DNA of 64,000 nt, from positions 6,944,001-7,008,000 of the forward strand of contig CM055611.1 of NCBI GenBank assembly GCA_029379385.1, given 5' to 3'. The stretch's first letter is position 1, and the number at the start of each line of letters is the position of its first letter. The position numbers were made by a program, and so were the translations under genes. Of this stretch, positions 51,707 through 63,867 are shown piece by piece. The DNA is from Quillaja saponaria (Eukaryota; Streptophyta; Magnoliopsida; Fabales; Quillajaceae). The notes beneath the pieces are model-generated. The model searched no databases and was not told the DNA's origin. It was given only the letters and a program-made list of their open reading frames with translations.

Positions 51707-52007
51707 ATAACAATGGCTACATGAACACATATTTGGGAATTGGAATTTGGGGAGAGATTGCAGAGAGAACAGGGTCATTTTGGGACTAGAAGAGAGAGGG
51801 TATAGAAAACCGTTGAGATGTTGGACATCGTTTGTCAAGGTAAGATTTTTGTCAGTTAAAATTTAACATCAGATTTTTGGGTGTTTATTTGGACGACAAT
51901 TGACGTTAGGGACTTAATTGTAATAAATTAAACTTAATAGGGACCTAATTTGAAACTAGAAGAATTAAATTGAATTTAAAATTAAATTATATGGACTAAA
52001 AGTGTAA
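51707..52007 (-). repeat. right terminal inverted repeat of the MULE
   Basis: The reverse complement matches 43842-44197 in order, with an internal deletion of about 50 bp relative to the left copy. Confidence 0.88.
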
Positions 52008-52368
52008 GTAAGCTTTTTTTTTTTTAAATGTTTTTACTTTTTGCATACTAGCCCAATCATAAGTGCATAACTCAAGGGTTTTTTTATTTTAAAGAAATAA
52101 TGTAAAAATAAAAATAAAATATTATAATAGTATTACAAAATGGAAAGAAAGAGCTTTACAAGACGTTGATTTTATTTTTTTAAATAATTGATGAATTGAA
52201 ATTAACAATATGTGAACTTTTTGTTTCTTGTTAATTGTTTATTTAATTATAAGAGAAAGTAAGTAGTTTCTAATAAATAATAGAATTTTAATTTGAAACG
52301 AAATCAAAATTTAGGAGAACACTATTTTTCCTTTTAGTATAGTATAATATAGTATAGAAAAGATGAAA
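52008..52368. other. AT-rich spacer between two transposon blocks
   Basis: Poly-T run at its left edge; a TATAGTATA-rich patch near 52338-52356. No gene seen. Confidence 0.5.
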
Positions 52369-53488
52369 TTAATACTTTAATCCTTCAAAGATATCCAAAT
52401 TATCAATTTGGTCCTTATTGCTCAATTTTATCAATCGAATCTCTAAGAGATTAATATTATTAATTTTACCCCTTAATATTTAAATTTATCAATTAAAATC
52501 CTTTACAATTTTAAAAGCTATCAATTTCGTCCGTTGTTAATATTATTAATGAAATCTCTGAAAAATTTAAGATTCTTAATTTTATCATTTTGTCTATTTG
52601 GCTAACTAAGAATTAACAAAAATATCTATTTGGTATGTTAATAGATACAAAAATTCTAATGTGTAATGTTAATATACATGTGACACTTGGAATGTCATTT
52701 CAACTTAACTCAATTAAGTTTTAAATCCTAAACTACTTGAGGTCGGTTACATAAATTATTTTTCTCTATTTGCATTGATTCAAGGCATCACATTTAGTGA
52801 CACTCAGAGCAATTATTTCATTATCAAGAACTTCTTCCGATATGACATTGGTCTCCCTCCATTATGTCCAACCCCGTTCACATGAACCAACTCGTGTCTC
52901 CTAACCATGTCATCTATTGGCCTACAGATATGCTCAAACCATCGTAAACAATTCTCTATCATTTTCTATTTAATAAGTGAAACCTACCTTCCTACATATA
53001 TCCTTATTTCGTATTTTAGCTTTTCTTATGTCTTGTAATTTATCTTTACATTCTCATATTAGTCACTCCCATCTTATGTGAGTATTATTTTTTAATTGTC
53101 TAACATTTGAATATATGATATAGCTAGTCTCCCGTCCGTCCAATAGAATTTTTATTTCAACCTATTTAGGATTTTAAAATCACATAAAACTCTCGAGACA
53201 CTTCACCACTTAATCCAACATGCCTTAATTCTATGATGTACATAATGCTACATTACTTCTTCTTTTTAATTTGTAAGAAAGAACCTGGATACTTAAACAC
53301 TTCATTTGTCAAGATTTCATGGCTGCCCAAAAATCACTTCAGTTGAGTCTCTTCTAATATGGCTAAATTACACTCCATATACTCGGTTTAGACTTTTAAA
53401 TTTTAATGTGTTCCTATATAATTCTAACTTACAATTTGGATCGCTCTAGTCTATCCACTAAAACAATACCATTGGTGAAGAGTATACA

Positions 53489-53794
53489 CTAGGAAACCTT
53501 ATCTTGAATAGTATGTGTAAACTTGTCAATGACTAAAGCAAATAGATAAGGACTTAAGGATGACCATTGATAAAGTCCTATTGTGATTAGGACTTCTTTT
53601 GTCATATATTCAATTATGGTATGTACACTAGTCATTACTCCCTCATACATATCCTTATTCACTTCTACATACTTCGTTGATACTTTCTTCTCAAAAACCC
53701 ACCACAATACTATTCTCAGCACCCTATCATATGCCATTTCTAGATCAATTAAGACCATACGGAGATCATTTTTCTGTTTTCCATATTTATCCAT
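53489..53794 (-). pseudogene. LINE reverse transcriptase fragment
   Basis: An uninterrupted 101-codon piece of the RT palm: LRMVLIDLEMAYDRVLR (motif A, catalytic Asp in LIDLE) to ITIGLYQWSSLSPYLFALVI (motif B, with the usual QG changed to QW). The FADD motif just beyond, at about 53460-53480, is degraded to a form without both aspartates. Confidence 0.9.
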
Positions 53795-54394
53795 TAATTG
53801 CCTAACTAAGAAAATAGCCTTTATCGTAGATCTTCCTTATATAAACCCAAATTGATTCCCTGAAACTACGGTATACTTTTTAAGTCTAGGTTCAATCATG
53901 TCTCCCAAAGTTTCATTGTATAACTGATAAGTTTTATCCATTGATAATTATTACATCTTTATATATCCCATTTATTCTAATATATAGGAATCAATGTTCT
54001 CTTTTTCCATTCATTAGATATTTTTTTCGTCACTAAAATCCTATTAAAAAGATTTGTGAGCAAATTTACTTAACCATCCCATAGGCATCGCCAAACCTCT
54101 ATAGGGATACCATCATGTCCTATTGCCTTACTGACTTTCATCTTTCCCATAGTTACCTTAACCTTATGTGCTCTAATTAATCTTACAAATCTACGATTTC
54201 TATCATTGAAAGAGTCATCTTGTTCTCTTATAATTATCGTTTGAAATTTCCATTAAATAAATTATCAAAATAGGTTCGCCATCTCTTCTTTATCTCAAAT
54301 ACTCAACCAACACTCTTTGTCCTTCATCCTTAATGCAATTAATGCGAGTCAAATCTCTAGTTCTTCTCTTTCTTTGTTTAGCGTGCCTATAGAT

Positions 54395-56070
54395 TATTAG
54401 AAATTAGGGGTCATGCATCATATGCACACGCAACGGAATTTTAAAATTTCCAAACCAATAAGATAGGCTATTCAAATAATTATATGATACAAAAACTAAA
54501 GATTAAAACTAACCTTTTGAAGATTTTATGATGCAGCTAATTTGATTGTTTAGCAAGAATGCTTGGAGCTCTTCTACCAATCAACAAACTCGATACTCCC
54601 AATAAACACAAAAATGATTAATGATTAGTAAGCTATTCAATCGAAAAGCCTCTAAGGATATAGTTCACATAATTGACTAGTTCAAAAACCATTACGAAAA
54701 TATTAGCTTATCGAAATTGTTGAGTGATTCAATTCCATCTTTAGAATACATGCTAGCTTCCATTTGGTAGAATCGTCAATTGAAGGAAAGTACTAAAAGA
54801 AAAAACTTCTTTTCTTCAAGCTAGGGGCTCACAGCCATAAGGAGAATTTGACAAGATCACCTTCTTATTCTTCTCTCTTGGTTGAAAATCATAATGTGTC
54901 TTATGAATGTCATGTGTTGGCAGAACCCCTTAGCATATACATATATAAGGGGCGACTAGAGCTAGGGTTTAATCCATCAATGTGTTGGTTTCCAATTAAG
55001 CTTAAAGCTCAAGGCTCATAACTCTTTTAGTAATTCATAATCGTATTTTGATTACTAATAGGCCTTTTTAGACTCATAGAGGCCCAAATTTAAGATACGC
55101 ATTAGAGATTTTCTTGACTTTCAAGAAAAAAATTCTTTCTATGTATGTATAGGTAACAATTTACCATTTTACCCTTATGTGCTTGGAACTTAACTATTAA
55201 ATCCAAATCTCCATTAATCCTTATAAGTTTTTAATCTAAGTCAATTATGCTGTGTAATCCTCTAGGTTCTCTTATACGTTGACAATAAAGTACTGTTAAA
55301 TTAAAACTCTCTAATTTAACTTTAGTTTTATCAAACAACCAATTTACATTTATAGATTAAGATTGACATCTAGCAATGCATCATGACTTTCTAAGTACAA
55401 GTGAAGTTAAGATCATTGATCAAACCTTTCAGTACTTGGGTACTGTGTAATTCAATCTTTTCATCACATATATCCCAAGTTAGACATAGGACATGGATTC
55501 TAGTGTCAACCTTATTTTTGTCTATATCCATTAATATTTGAAACCAAGTTTATATTTTGTTCCCCAAAGAGATTTAAGAAAACACTTTTCTTAATCTCTT
55601 TCATTTTGCAAAGACTTTCGGAAAAGACATACTTGTCTCAAGAGGCCATGGGATATTTGTCATTTTTATTGAAGATGATGAATTCTTTGTCTATCATTCA
55701 TCTACCTTTATGTGTTTCATTATATATCTAATAATCACCCATGTATTATCCTTGTTATAGAATAAGGGGAATGGCATCAAAACATGTAGATTCACATATA
55801 AGGTAATAAGATGATCTCAAGTCAAAGTATCACTTACACCCCCAACACTTTGAGAATACTACTATATGTATGTCATATCTCACAATTATGATTAACATCA
55901 TAATTGTGCACATATAATTATTAATCTAAGGACTTTAAACATAGTTATACTAAATCTTATTTAAACACATAATCAAAGAATGCCTAATTAATATTATCAC
56001 AAGCATTAGATACATAATAAAATGTCATTACAACAAACCATTGATTGACTCTTGGAGACTAATACTAACT
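54395..56070 (-). mobile_element. solo LTR inserted in the LINE
   Basis: The LINE text is continuous across it: GKNDI before and IYRHAKQRKRRTRDL after. The 5-bp sequence TAGAT flanks it (54390-54394 and 56071-56075). On the minus strand it begins AGTTAGTATTAG and ends CTAATTTCTAATA, close to TGTTAG...CTAACA LTR ends. No coding or PBS inside its 1676 bp, so a solo LTR is the simplest reading; the superfamily is not certain. Confidence 0.75.
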
Positions 56071-57030
56071 TAGATGTCATTCTTCCCATATTTTGTTCCC
56101 GACTTTTGGTAAAATCCTTCATTAAACTTGCCTCTAGCTTCCCTAGTTGCTTTCTTATACTCTTTTCTAACTTGTCTAAAGTGCTCATAATTATCCTTAT
56201 TTCCACACTCGTGTAATCTTTTATGACACTTTTTTTTGTCCTAATAGCTATTTGTACTTCCTCATTCCATCACCATATCTCCTTAGTTAATGTCCATTTC
56301 CCCTATTTTATCCTAACACCTCTTTAGCTGTATCCCTAATATTGCTTGCCATCTTATACCAAACCTTATTAGTCTTGCCTTCTATAATCAATGAGTCACC
56401 ATGTAGCATTTTTTCCTTAAAAAGAGCCCATTAATTTTTCCTTTCAAATTTCACCATCTAAGTCTATTACACATACACTTTCTCTTCCATTACCTAGCAT
56501 AAACATCTACAACCACTAGTTTATGTTATGTCACCAAACATTCTCCGGGTATAACTTTGCAATCTTTGTAAGAGATTCTATTGACCTTCCTAGTGAGGAA
56601 AAAATATATTTGACTTTTATTTGGTCCTCTACTAATGGTTACTAAGCGTGTGTCTCTTTTCTTAAAGAATCTATTGTCTAAAATTAAATTGCAATCTATT
56701 GCAAAATCCTAGAAGGACTTTCCATCCCCATTTTTATCTCCAAAACTTTAACTCTCATTTACTATTTCAAAGCCCTCATTAATCTTTTCTCTATGGCTAT
56801 TCAAGTCTCCTCAGATATAAAATCTCTTCCTAATCAGTAGTCCTTGATCAATTTCATCTAAATTTTCCTATTCCTAAAACGCCTTCTTTGTTCATTTATC
56901 TATTTCTATTTGAGGGGCGTAGGCACTAATTCTATTGAAGCTCCCTCTCCTATCATCAATTTCACTAAAATTATCCTTTCGTCTTTTTTCTTGACTTCAA
57001 TAATCTTGTCCTTGGGATTTCTTGTATACC

Positions 57031-57112
57031 ATATTTTGAACTGGGTTCTTATTTCTTGCTACTCCATTCTTATTTCTATCATTTCTTGTATACCATATCT
57101 TGAACTGGGTTC
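57031..57112. repeat. short tandem duplication in the LINE endonuclease region
   Basis: CTTGTATACCATATTTTGAA and CTTGTATACCATATCTTGAA recur 56 bp apart, each followed by CTGGGTTCT. Confidence 0.85.
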
Positions 57113-58030
57113 TCTCTATGTCTTTAGCATTTTCTCCTACCAACTTATTTCTTGCAAACAAACTATATTGAACCTTCTTCTAATCATTGTATCCACCAAC
57201 TCCCTTAGTTTACTGATAAGGGTACCTATGTTCCAAGTAGCTAAGAAAATCCTCTTAGGCTAACTTCTTTACCCATACACATCCAAAATGCTATAACCCT
57301 TACCTATTTTGCACCATATCCAGTAGTCGATATGGCATGCCACTAAAGCTGTGACGACCTAACCCTTGCTCATTTTTCATTGTTGAGATCTAATGTAGCA
57401 CATCGCTGAGAAGGTGACACTCCAATGAATATTTGGTTGAATTCATCTCACAGGGTTTGACTAGTTTTATATTAGTGATCAACCTATCATAATCCTCCTT
57501 CTTTAGGGCTTGGGATCGATATAATACGTTCTTGGTAGAGTTATGTGACACTTAGAATGTAATACTAGAAAAAACTTCTCATTGATTTACTTATTGACTC
57601 CAAATCAGTCCTTAATTGTCAAATCAATTTAAGCTAGCTCCCCTTGATCCAATGCCCTTAATGCTTTAGTTAAGGATCAAGTAAAAGCATGAATGAATTT
57701 GGGGATTATGAATTTAGGATTCATCTAGTATATTAATATAAAGTTTTTATAATTTTACATTATAAATTCCACATGCTTATTTAAACATATACAAATAATT
57801 ATTTAAATTTTACATTTTAAATTAGTATTTCTGGTGATTCCAATTACTTAAGTAGGAGGAGGGGTGAAATTGATAAACTTGTAATCTTTTAAATATTTAG
57901 TTGATAAATCAAACATTGAAGAACAAAATTGATAAGTTTGAAATCTTTCAAAGATTTGATTGATAAAATTTAATTTAAGGGACAAGTTTGATAATCTTAT
58001 TATCCTTGAGGGACCACAGTAGTACTTTAG

Positions 58031-58419
58031 TTTATGAGTAATAGATAAAATTTGGGGAATAGAAACGGAAAAATAGTAGCTAAATACTCTTGCCTAGTGT
58101 CCAAGTTGTAAGAAATTCTTAAGTGCATTGTGCTACAAGTTGCTTACCAAGTAGTATAAATTTCAATCAATTAAAATATTACGTCTCATAAAAACAAAAT
58201 TTGACTAAATACACCCAGGCTGAGATGACCATGTGTCTAAATCGGCTCATGCCATTTCTCTCTCTACTTTCAAGTGTTTTTTCTCTATGATGCTGTCTCT
58301 CACTTATAGCTCTTTCTCCTTGCATCATGGCCACACTTGCCTTTTGATTGTGAAAATTGATTCTTATGACTTGTTGAAATAAATAGTTATTTTGTTCATG
58401 CAAGATTGCATTGGAAAAT
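58031..58419. other. short spacer, no gene seen
   Basis: A 74-codon minus-strand frame (58179-58403) has no recognisable features. Confidence 0.5.
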
Positions 58420-61400
58420 TGTCACACCCTACACGGAGGCATAATTGCCTGGAGGAATGGATAACTAAACCTCCGTAACCCTAACTTCGAAACAAAGAAA
58501 CAAATATGAGTCTTAACTAAAACAAAAAATAAAAGTAGAGTTTAAAAAACACAAGTTAATCATAATTGTTTATTTACTGAAACAAATAACAATTTACTAA
58601 AAATTTCAGCAAAAATTTCCTATAAACAGAGCATGCCTAAAATACTAACATATAATCTTTGATTATATTCAATCAGTTCACACAACATCAACATACACAT
58701 GGAGCTTCGCTCCAATTCTTACCCTAATAATAATAACTAAATTATTACACAATACAAAACTAGACACCTATAGTCCTTATGTGATTGCAAATTTTCATTT
58801 TTGACTTTAAGTATGAGATTCCAAAGAAATACCTTGTAGTACGCTATTGACAAGTCACGAGCTTGTCAAAATATCAAAATTCTGTTACTAAAAGAATATA
58901 TATATATATTAACAGAAGAGTGGTGAATCTCACGGACTTAGTAAGTGGAAAAAGATACCTAAATGGTACTAACATCACCCAATATATAGATATAATATAT
59001 AGGTAAGCTAATATTAACATAAAATGAATTTCAAAAAAATAAAGTGTTACATGTACACAATTATGAAAAACATAAAATCAAACAAACACAGTTCAAGTAA
59101 TACACTATACAATCAAATCAAAACAATCAAAGAATACAAAGGGCCAATAAAGTAACTCAGCCCCGCATACCATATATCCTCATATTGAGTAATTTTTGCG
59201 CCCCACACTAAATATACTTCCTGTATATAATCCATCCCACAGGGGCTGAGTACTCAAATATTTTAAAACACTTATCAAATCAAAATATCTCAGAATATCC
59301 TAGGTGTATCTGGATTCTATTTCGGAAGTAAAAATCATTTTGGAAAAAAAACACTTTTATTGGCCCTTATCAAACATAAATAAGATCACATGTCAAACAT
59401 GATTCAAATAACTCAATTAAAACACTACCTATCCTTATGTATCTCAATAGAAACACATCTATTCAAATATATACAAACAATTAAACACATAGTAATCTAG
59501 AAACCAAAGAGCATGTAATCCACTCACTGTTTACCGATCTTACTTGTCACTTTCTCTTGTGTTCACTAGTGTCGTTGACTCAACAACACTTTCTAGAGTT
59601 GTAATTAAATTTTCCAAGTATTACTTAGTTTTTCTATTTTATAGATTATAACTTTTTAATTTCAAAAATCTATAAATATTAAGTTTCATGTATTTATTTA
59701 AAGTTAATTCTTTAGGTATTTTCACAACTCTTAGAGATAAGTTTGACTTTAACTTTCGTGCTTAACCAATTTCAACAACACCAAGTTCAAATATTATCTT
59801 TAGAAAGTTAGCTATCTTTTTTATTTACAAACATTTATTGAAATTAGTCTAGAAACTACTCACATCCTCACATGAACACAAACATAACATATACAATTTC
59901 TAGTTGTTAGAACCGGATTCCAACGCTTATAAATTCTCATACTTAGGAATTAAATTTTGAACCTTTGAGTCTAGTTTATCAAAATGTTAGGAGTAATTTA
60001 TATCCAACATCCTACTCCTAATTCATCCTTTAAGACCCTGTAACATCAGTTACATCAAAATAGTTATAGTCAGGACCCGAAAATCCCAACAATGATTTCT
60101 AACACCTCCAAAATACACATACCATGAAATTAAAAATTAAAAAGCTCCAAATTCATCCTTTAATATGTTAGGAATAGTTATTATTTATAGGTATTAACCT
60201 AATCAAACCACAATTCTCATCAAAGTCCTCTAGATTGACTGACGCTCACCAAAAATCTTACATGGACCCAGCTATAGTCCAATAGCTTTAATGATAAATA
60301 TACCCTAAATTAGGTTATGAAACTATCTAGATATCATCCTAAGGCTATAAGCTACACTTTTTCCTTTAGAACTCCTTAATTAATTTAGTCCATAAAGCAC
60401 CCAAAATATTTGATTTCTCTAACTTATAAAATCTGATCCTGTTTCCCCTTTTTATTAACCACTGAATTCTATATCAATTATTTCCTTCACTATCAACTTA
60501 TATTTTACCTCCTAAGAATTCTCAAATCCAAACATTTAAACCATGCCACGAGAAAGTAACTAAGTTTTAAAAAAAAGTAAGGGAAATTAAGTGACTCACA
60601 CAATTAGTTCTTTTAGGCCTTTCAACCGCTACCTTAAGTGCACTTTATCTCATTACTTGTGTATGTATATATATATATATACACTTCCCAACAAAATAAA
60701 TGCCATCTCTTTAATTCCTATATTATCAATACTCTTAACATTAAACTATTAGTTAATAATATCTATCAAAAGCTTGAGTTATCCTTTTTTTTTTTTCCAA
60801 CATAGTACAATCAAATTCCCATGATTCCTTTTTCAATTATTACTACCCATCATGATCTCATTTTTTTTGTCATCCTTCTAGCTTCCTTGTATTCAAGTAA
60901 CTAAATAACCTCTCAAAACCTATTCACTCAAAACTTTTCATTGTTATTCAAATAATCCATAACCACAAAAGTTTGAACATTCCAAGTTTTGATCATCCTA
61001 TTACAACTAGTTTCATTTAGACATTTTTACAACGTCTTAAGGGCATAATTACTTTTATTTCATGTATATGTGTATTATATCTATACATATCCCAAAATAG
61101 ATAATTCTCATGTTACCTATATTTCAACATTGAACGAAATGTTAATTTTGAAATTTGGAAAGATAAACGTACATGTCTTGATTCCTTGCTAACAAGTTTG
61201 ACCTCTTTGTACCTAACAAAAGGGCAAAAGATATGGGCCACTGCCGTCATGTACAATTGGAAGGTAAACTATTTACAAAGAGTGTATTGGTAGAACCAGG
61301 AGGAAGGGAATGCTCAGCCCTTCCACTATTGAATTCTGTGGTCTTGTCTTTTACAGTTGCATTTGTCTCTACTCCCCCAATACCTATAAGATGTGGATCT

Positions 61401-61757
61401 CAACAGGACGAATGGATATTCCCGCACCAATTGGTCTGGCAGATTGTCTCTCGCTAAAAGATGAAACTTGCGCACTATGAAGGTAACGGTCATAAGACAC
61501 TCTATTCGACTCAATATCTCTAATATGCATCCGACATGTAATAATCCAAGACTAGATAGAAAGAGAAAGATGAAAATAAGGAATTAAACAAGGGAAAAGA
61601 AAATAAAAAAGCTGGCCACTATGGAGTCTTCACGGCAAGGCAGCTCCATGGGCAGGACCAAAGAAAAAGAAAACAAAGTTTTTTTCTTGAACTTTCAAGA
61701 AGCAAGGGCAATAAAAGAGATGTAAAGGAAATGGATAGAGATGGGGGAAAGAAAACA
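58420..61757 (-). mobile_element. LTR-like sequence, right boundary uncertain
   Basis: TGTCACACCCTACACGGAGG at 58420 matches the terminus of the solo LTR at 47396 (TGTGACACCCTAC), so this is probably a related Ty3/gypsy LTR in the same orientation. A possible AAAAT duplication at 58415-58419 recurs at 61758-61762 after GAAAACA, but the site is A-rich and this may be chance. Internal text (CCCCGCATACC..., CACTCACTGTTTACCG) has no coding. The captured RRM exon lies inside these bounds. Confidence 0.45.
61173..61550 (-). pseudogene. captured exon of an RRM-type RNA-binding protein gene
   Basis: On the minus strand the translated fragments, spread over two or three frames, read in order: YDRYLHSAQVSSF, SARPIGAGI, DPHLIGIGG, PPGSTNTLFVNSLPSNCT (start of RNP2 of an RRM), then FVRYKEVKLVSKESRH ending at an apparent splice donor CAT/GTACG (61173). 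This is the RRM of a known plant RNA-binding protein family (LFVEGLPSNCTRREV-type). It is clearly GC-richer than its surroundings. Several stops and small indels make it non-functional. No neighbouring exon of the same gene was found on either side. Confidence 0.7.
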
Positions 61758-62250
61758 AAAATCAATAATATAAAAATATAAATTTATGGCTACTTTTAGC
61801 TTTAAAATTTTTGGTGGTAAATGAATTCTAGAAATATATATATATATTCATATATTATATTTATTTTCTTATTTGTTTTCTTTTCATTTACAGATGTTAT
61901 ACGCCTCAATAAAATTTACACAAGTAACTTTTAAGTTTTAAGTCAACCAATGACGTGATGAAAATAAAATTTCCTATTTACATGTATATATATATAAATG
62001 TTTATTTATTTTAGTTCTACTTTGTGTAAAATTTTATTCACCTAAACACAACAAGTTACGTATAAACGTTCTAACATGTACATTAAAATATCAAGTTATC
62101 ACAAAATAGTGGGTCTATGGATGCTAATAATATTAGGAATTGAAGTTATATTTCTTTGTTATTAATTATCTCCATTTACATAAATTATGTCCCAACTAAA
62201 TATGTAGAAGTTATTAAAGATATATATGTGAGAGTAGTGACTAATATAGC
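61758..62250. other. AT-rich sequence, no gene seen
   Basis: TA-rich stretches at 61835-61860 and 61980-62000. No feature recognised. Confidence 0.5.
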
Positions 62251-63195
62251 GAACCGTATATAGTATGATTGCAAAGTTCCCAATCACAATAGGTTTCACT
62301 AAAGATCATCCTTAAGCCCTTTACCTATTTGCTTTACTCATGGATTAACTTACTTATTCCATTCAGGATAGGGTTTCATGATGTATGTTGTTTGCCGATG
62401 ATATCATGTTAATCGATAAGACTAGGGAGTGTCTAAATTCTAAGATAGAATTATAGAGGAAAATGTTAGAATCTAAAGGTCTTAGGTTGAGTAGGACGAA
62501 AATAGAGTATATGGAGTTCGACTTTAGCCATTCTAGAGGAGGCTTGATTGAAATAATTTTGGATGGTCATGCAATCCTAACGAAGGACGTGTTTTAGTAT
62601 TTGGATTTCTTTTTACTAAAAGACAGTGCAATTTAACATGGTGCAATTGAATTAAGGCAGGATGAATGAAGTGGCAAGTGCCTTGAGAGTTTTATGTGAT
62701 CCTAAAATCTCTAATAGGTTGAAGGGAAAATTCTATAGGATAATTGTGAGACTGACTATATTGTATGGTTCCAAAAGCTAGAAAGTTAAGAAACAACACT
62801 CACATAAGATATGAGTGATTGAAAAGTAAATGTTGGGATGGATGACCAAACTTACAAGCAAAGATATAATACGAAACAAGAAGATATGTAGGAAAGTTGA
62901 GGTAACACCCATTAAAGAGAAAATGAGAGAGAACCACTAACAATAGTTTGGACATATCCAACGTAAGCTAGTAGGCACCATAATTAGGAGATGTGACTTG
63001 GTACAGGTGGAAGGCATTAGACGGGGTAGAGGAAGAAGGAGAATAACATGGGGAGCAGTCATTGAGAATGATATGATTTTTTTTTTTTATTTATTTATCT
63101 AAACACCCTTGAAAACGATGCCTTGGATTGATGTGAATGGCGAAAAAAGATTCATGTTGATGACACCAACTAGTTTCAGATTTAAGGTTTAATTG
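62251..63195 (+). mobile_element. 5'-truncated LINE, same family as 52699-57542, opposite strand
   Basis: It starts inside RT motif B (KFPITIGFTKDHPLSPLPI, 62255), then LFADDIML (about 62390-62410), TKIEYMEFDFSHS (62500), a block equal to RYLGS..., NRLKGKFYRIIVRLTILYGS (62715-62775), a degraded KKQH...EMRMLRWM region, and WGHIQRKL...RRCDLVQVEGIRRGRGRRR (62945-63030), ending with HVDDTN-FRFKV (63150-63190). 5' truncation is usual for LINEs. Stops and shifts are frequent. No target duplication identified. Confidence 0.88.
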
Positions 63196-63768
63196 AGTAT
63201 CTTTTTGAGAATTGAAAGCAGAAACTTTAATGTTGGAAATTTGCTTAGATGAAATCTTCACCACTTTAGAATTGGATAAGTGAAAGCAAATATTGGAACT
63301 TCACAATGCTGGAAAATTTGAGAATCCTTGTTTGATTGGTACTAACTACTAGAATAAGAATTTTTTTTTTTTTTTCTTAATTTCTTAAATGTGTGCGTTA
63401 AAAACTTAAGGAGTTAAATATGACCATTTTTAATTTTGTGTCCTGAAAACACGACTTAATAAGTGCCACATAATTCAATCTTGATAGGTAGGGTGTAAGT
63501 TTGGAAATTGAATTTTTGTTTTCAACCGGAAAACTCGAGTTTGTGAGTTGAACCCACAGACTCAATTTTGTGGGATGAACTGACAACCTCAAGTTCGTGG
63601 ATTGAACCCAAAATATTGATCTATGAACTAGGAACAAATATCCAGCTAAAAGAAATCATAAAAGCGTCAAACCATAAACCTAATATGTAAATTACGGAAT
63701 ATAAGCAAATAAGGGAACTAGATAGAGAGACCGCTTGCAGAATCAAATCCTGTTCCACAAGATATTGC
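63196..63768. other. no gene recognised
   Basis: It includes a poly-T run at 63361-63376 and an imperfect repeat of TTGAACCCA/TTTGTGG(G/A)TTGAAC-like text at 63535-63610. Possibly intron of the gene suggested at 63769-63867. Confidence 0.4.
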
Positions 63769-63867
63769 ATTTCCCATGAACTTCTGGATGTTGCTTGTAT
63801 TATTGGTGAACTCGTATAGTAGAACAATCAGAATTATCACATAGACACCAAATTTGACAATTTTCAT
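63769..63867 (-). CDS. possible first coding exon of a PET100-like cytochrome oxidase assembly protein
   Basis: A 33-residue stretch begins MKIVKFGVYVIIL, has a hydrophobic segment (about residues 6-18), and ends NIQKFMGN. This resembles, from memory, the N-terminus of small plant PET100-type proteins of the mitochondrial inner membrane. The frame enters from an apparent acceptor TCTATAG/GAACTTTG (63886), which would put 5' UTR in an upstream exon beyond the window. The following bases (AAT/GCAATATC) are not a standard GT donor, so the exon end is unsure and a pseudogene is possible. Confidence 0.3.

Larger units (their letters stand above)
43842..52007. mobile_element. Mutator-like (MULE) DNA transposon with long terminal inverted repeats
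   Basis: Both ends start CTTACACTTTTAG (right end reverse-complemented) and stay alignable for about 300-360 bp. Inside are a decayed MuDR-type transposase on the plus strand and a GRF-zinc-finger frame on the minus strand, converging on a repeat-rich centre. A 2666-bp solo LTR (47396-50061) was inserted later; without it the element is about 5.5 kb. Both ends abut poly-T runs (43831-43841, 52013-52025), which hide any 9-bp target duplication. Many stops show that the copy is inactive. Confidence 0.92.
52699..57542 (-). mobile_element. LINE (L1-type non-LTR retrotransposon), near full length
   Basis: A 21-bp direct repeat ATGTGACACTT(G/A)GAATGT(C/A)AT flanks it (52678-52698 and 57543-57563, 19 of 21 identical), the long duplication expected of target-primed reverse transcription. 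On the minus strand, the 5' region (57542-57250) is followed by an APE-type endonuclease remnant (57200-56700: VCLQE-like start, a block matching NIISAYAPQI, GDLN), RT fingers (to about 56075), an inserted solo LTR (54395-56070), and RT palm (54370-53480: GHDGIP, VLIDLEMAYDRV, then a degraded FADD box near 53470). The 3' end lacks a clear poly(A) but has CAATTGAGTTAAGTTGAAA-like text beside the duplication. Confidence 0.88.
52369..58030. mobile_element. TIR element (non-autonomous, ~0.8 kb) split by a LINE
   Basis: The left arm (52369 to about 52560: AATACTTTAATCC ... TTTTATCAATCGAATCTCTA) is the reverse complement of the right arm (about 57840-58030: TAAAGTAC ... TTTTATCAATCAAATCTTTG). The LINE plus one copy of its target duplication lies in between. 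Repeated phrases such as ATCAATTTGGTCCTTATT give the arms a loosely tandem look. Confidence 0.7.

Noticed and set aside
61233..61457. Plus-strand 74-codon frame in a GC-richer patch, first considered an organellar DNA insert
   Set aside because: The minus strand gives a convincing nuclear RRM protein match with a splice donor, so the plus frame is a shadow and there is no sign of organelle genes.
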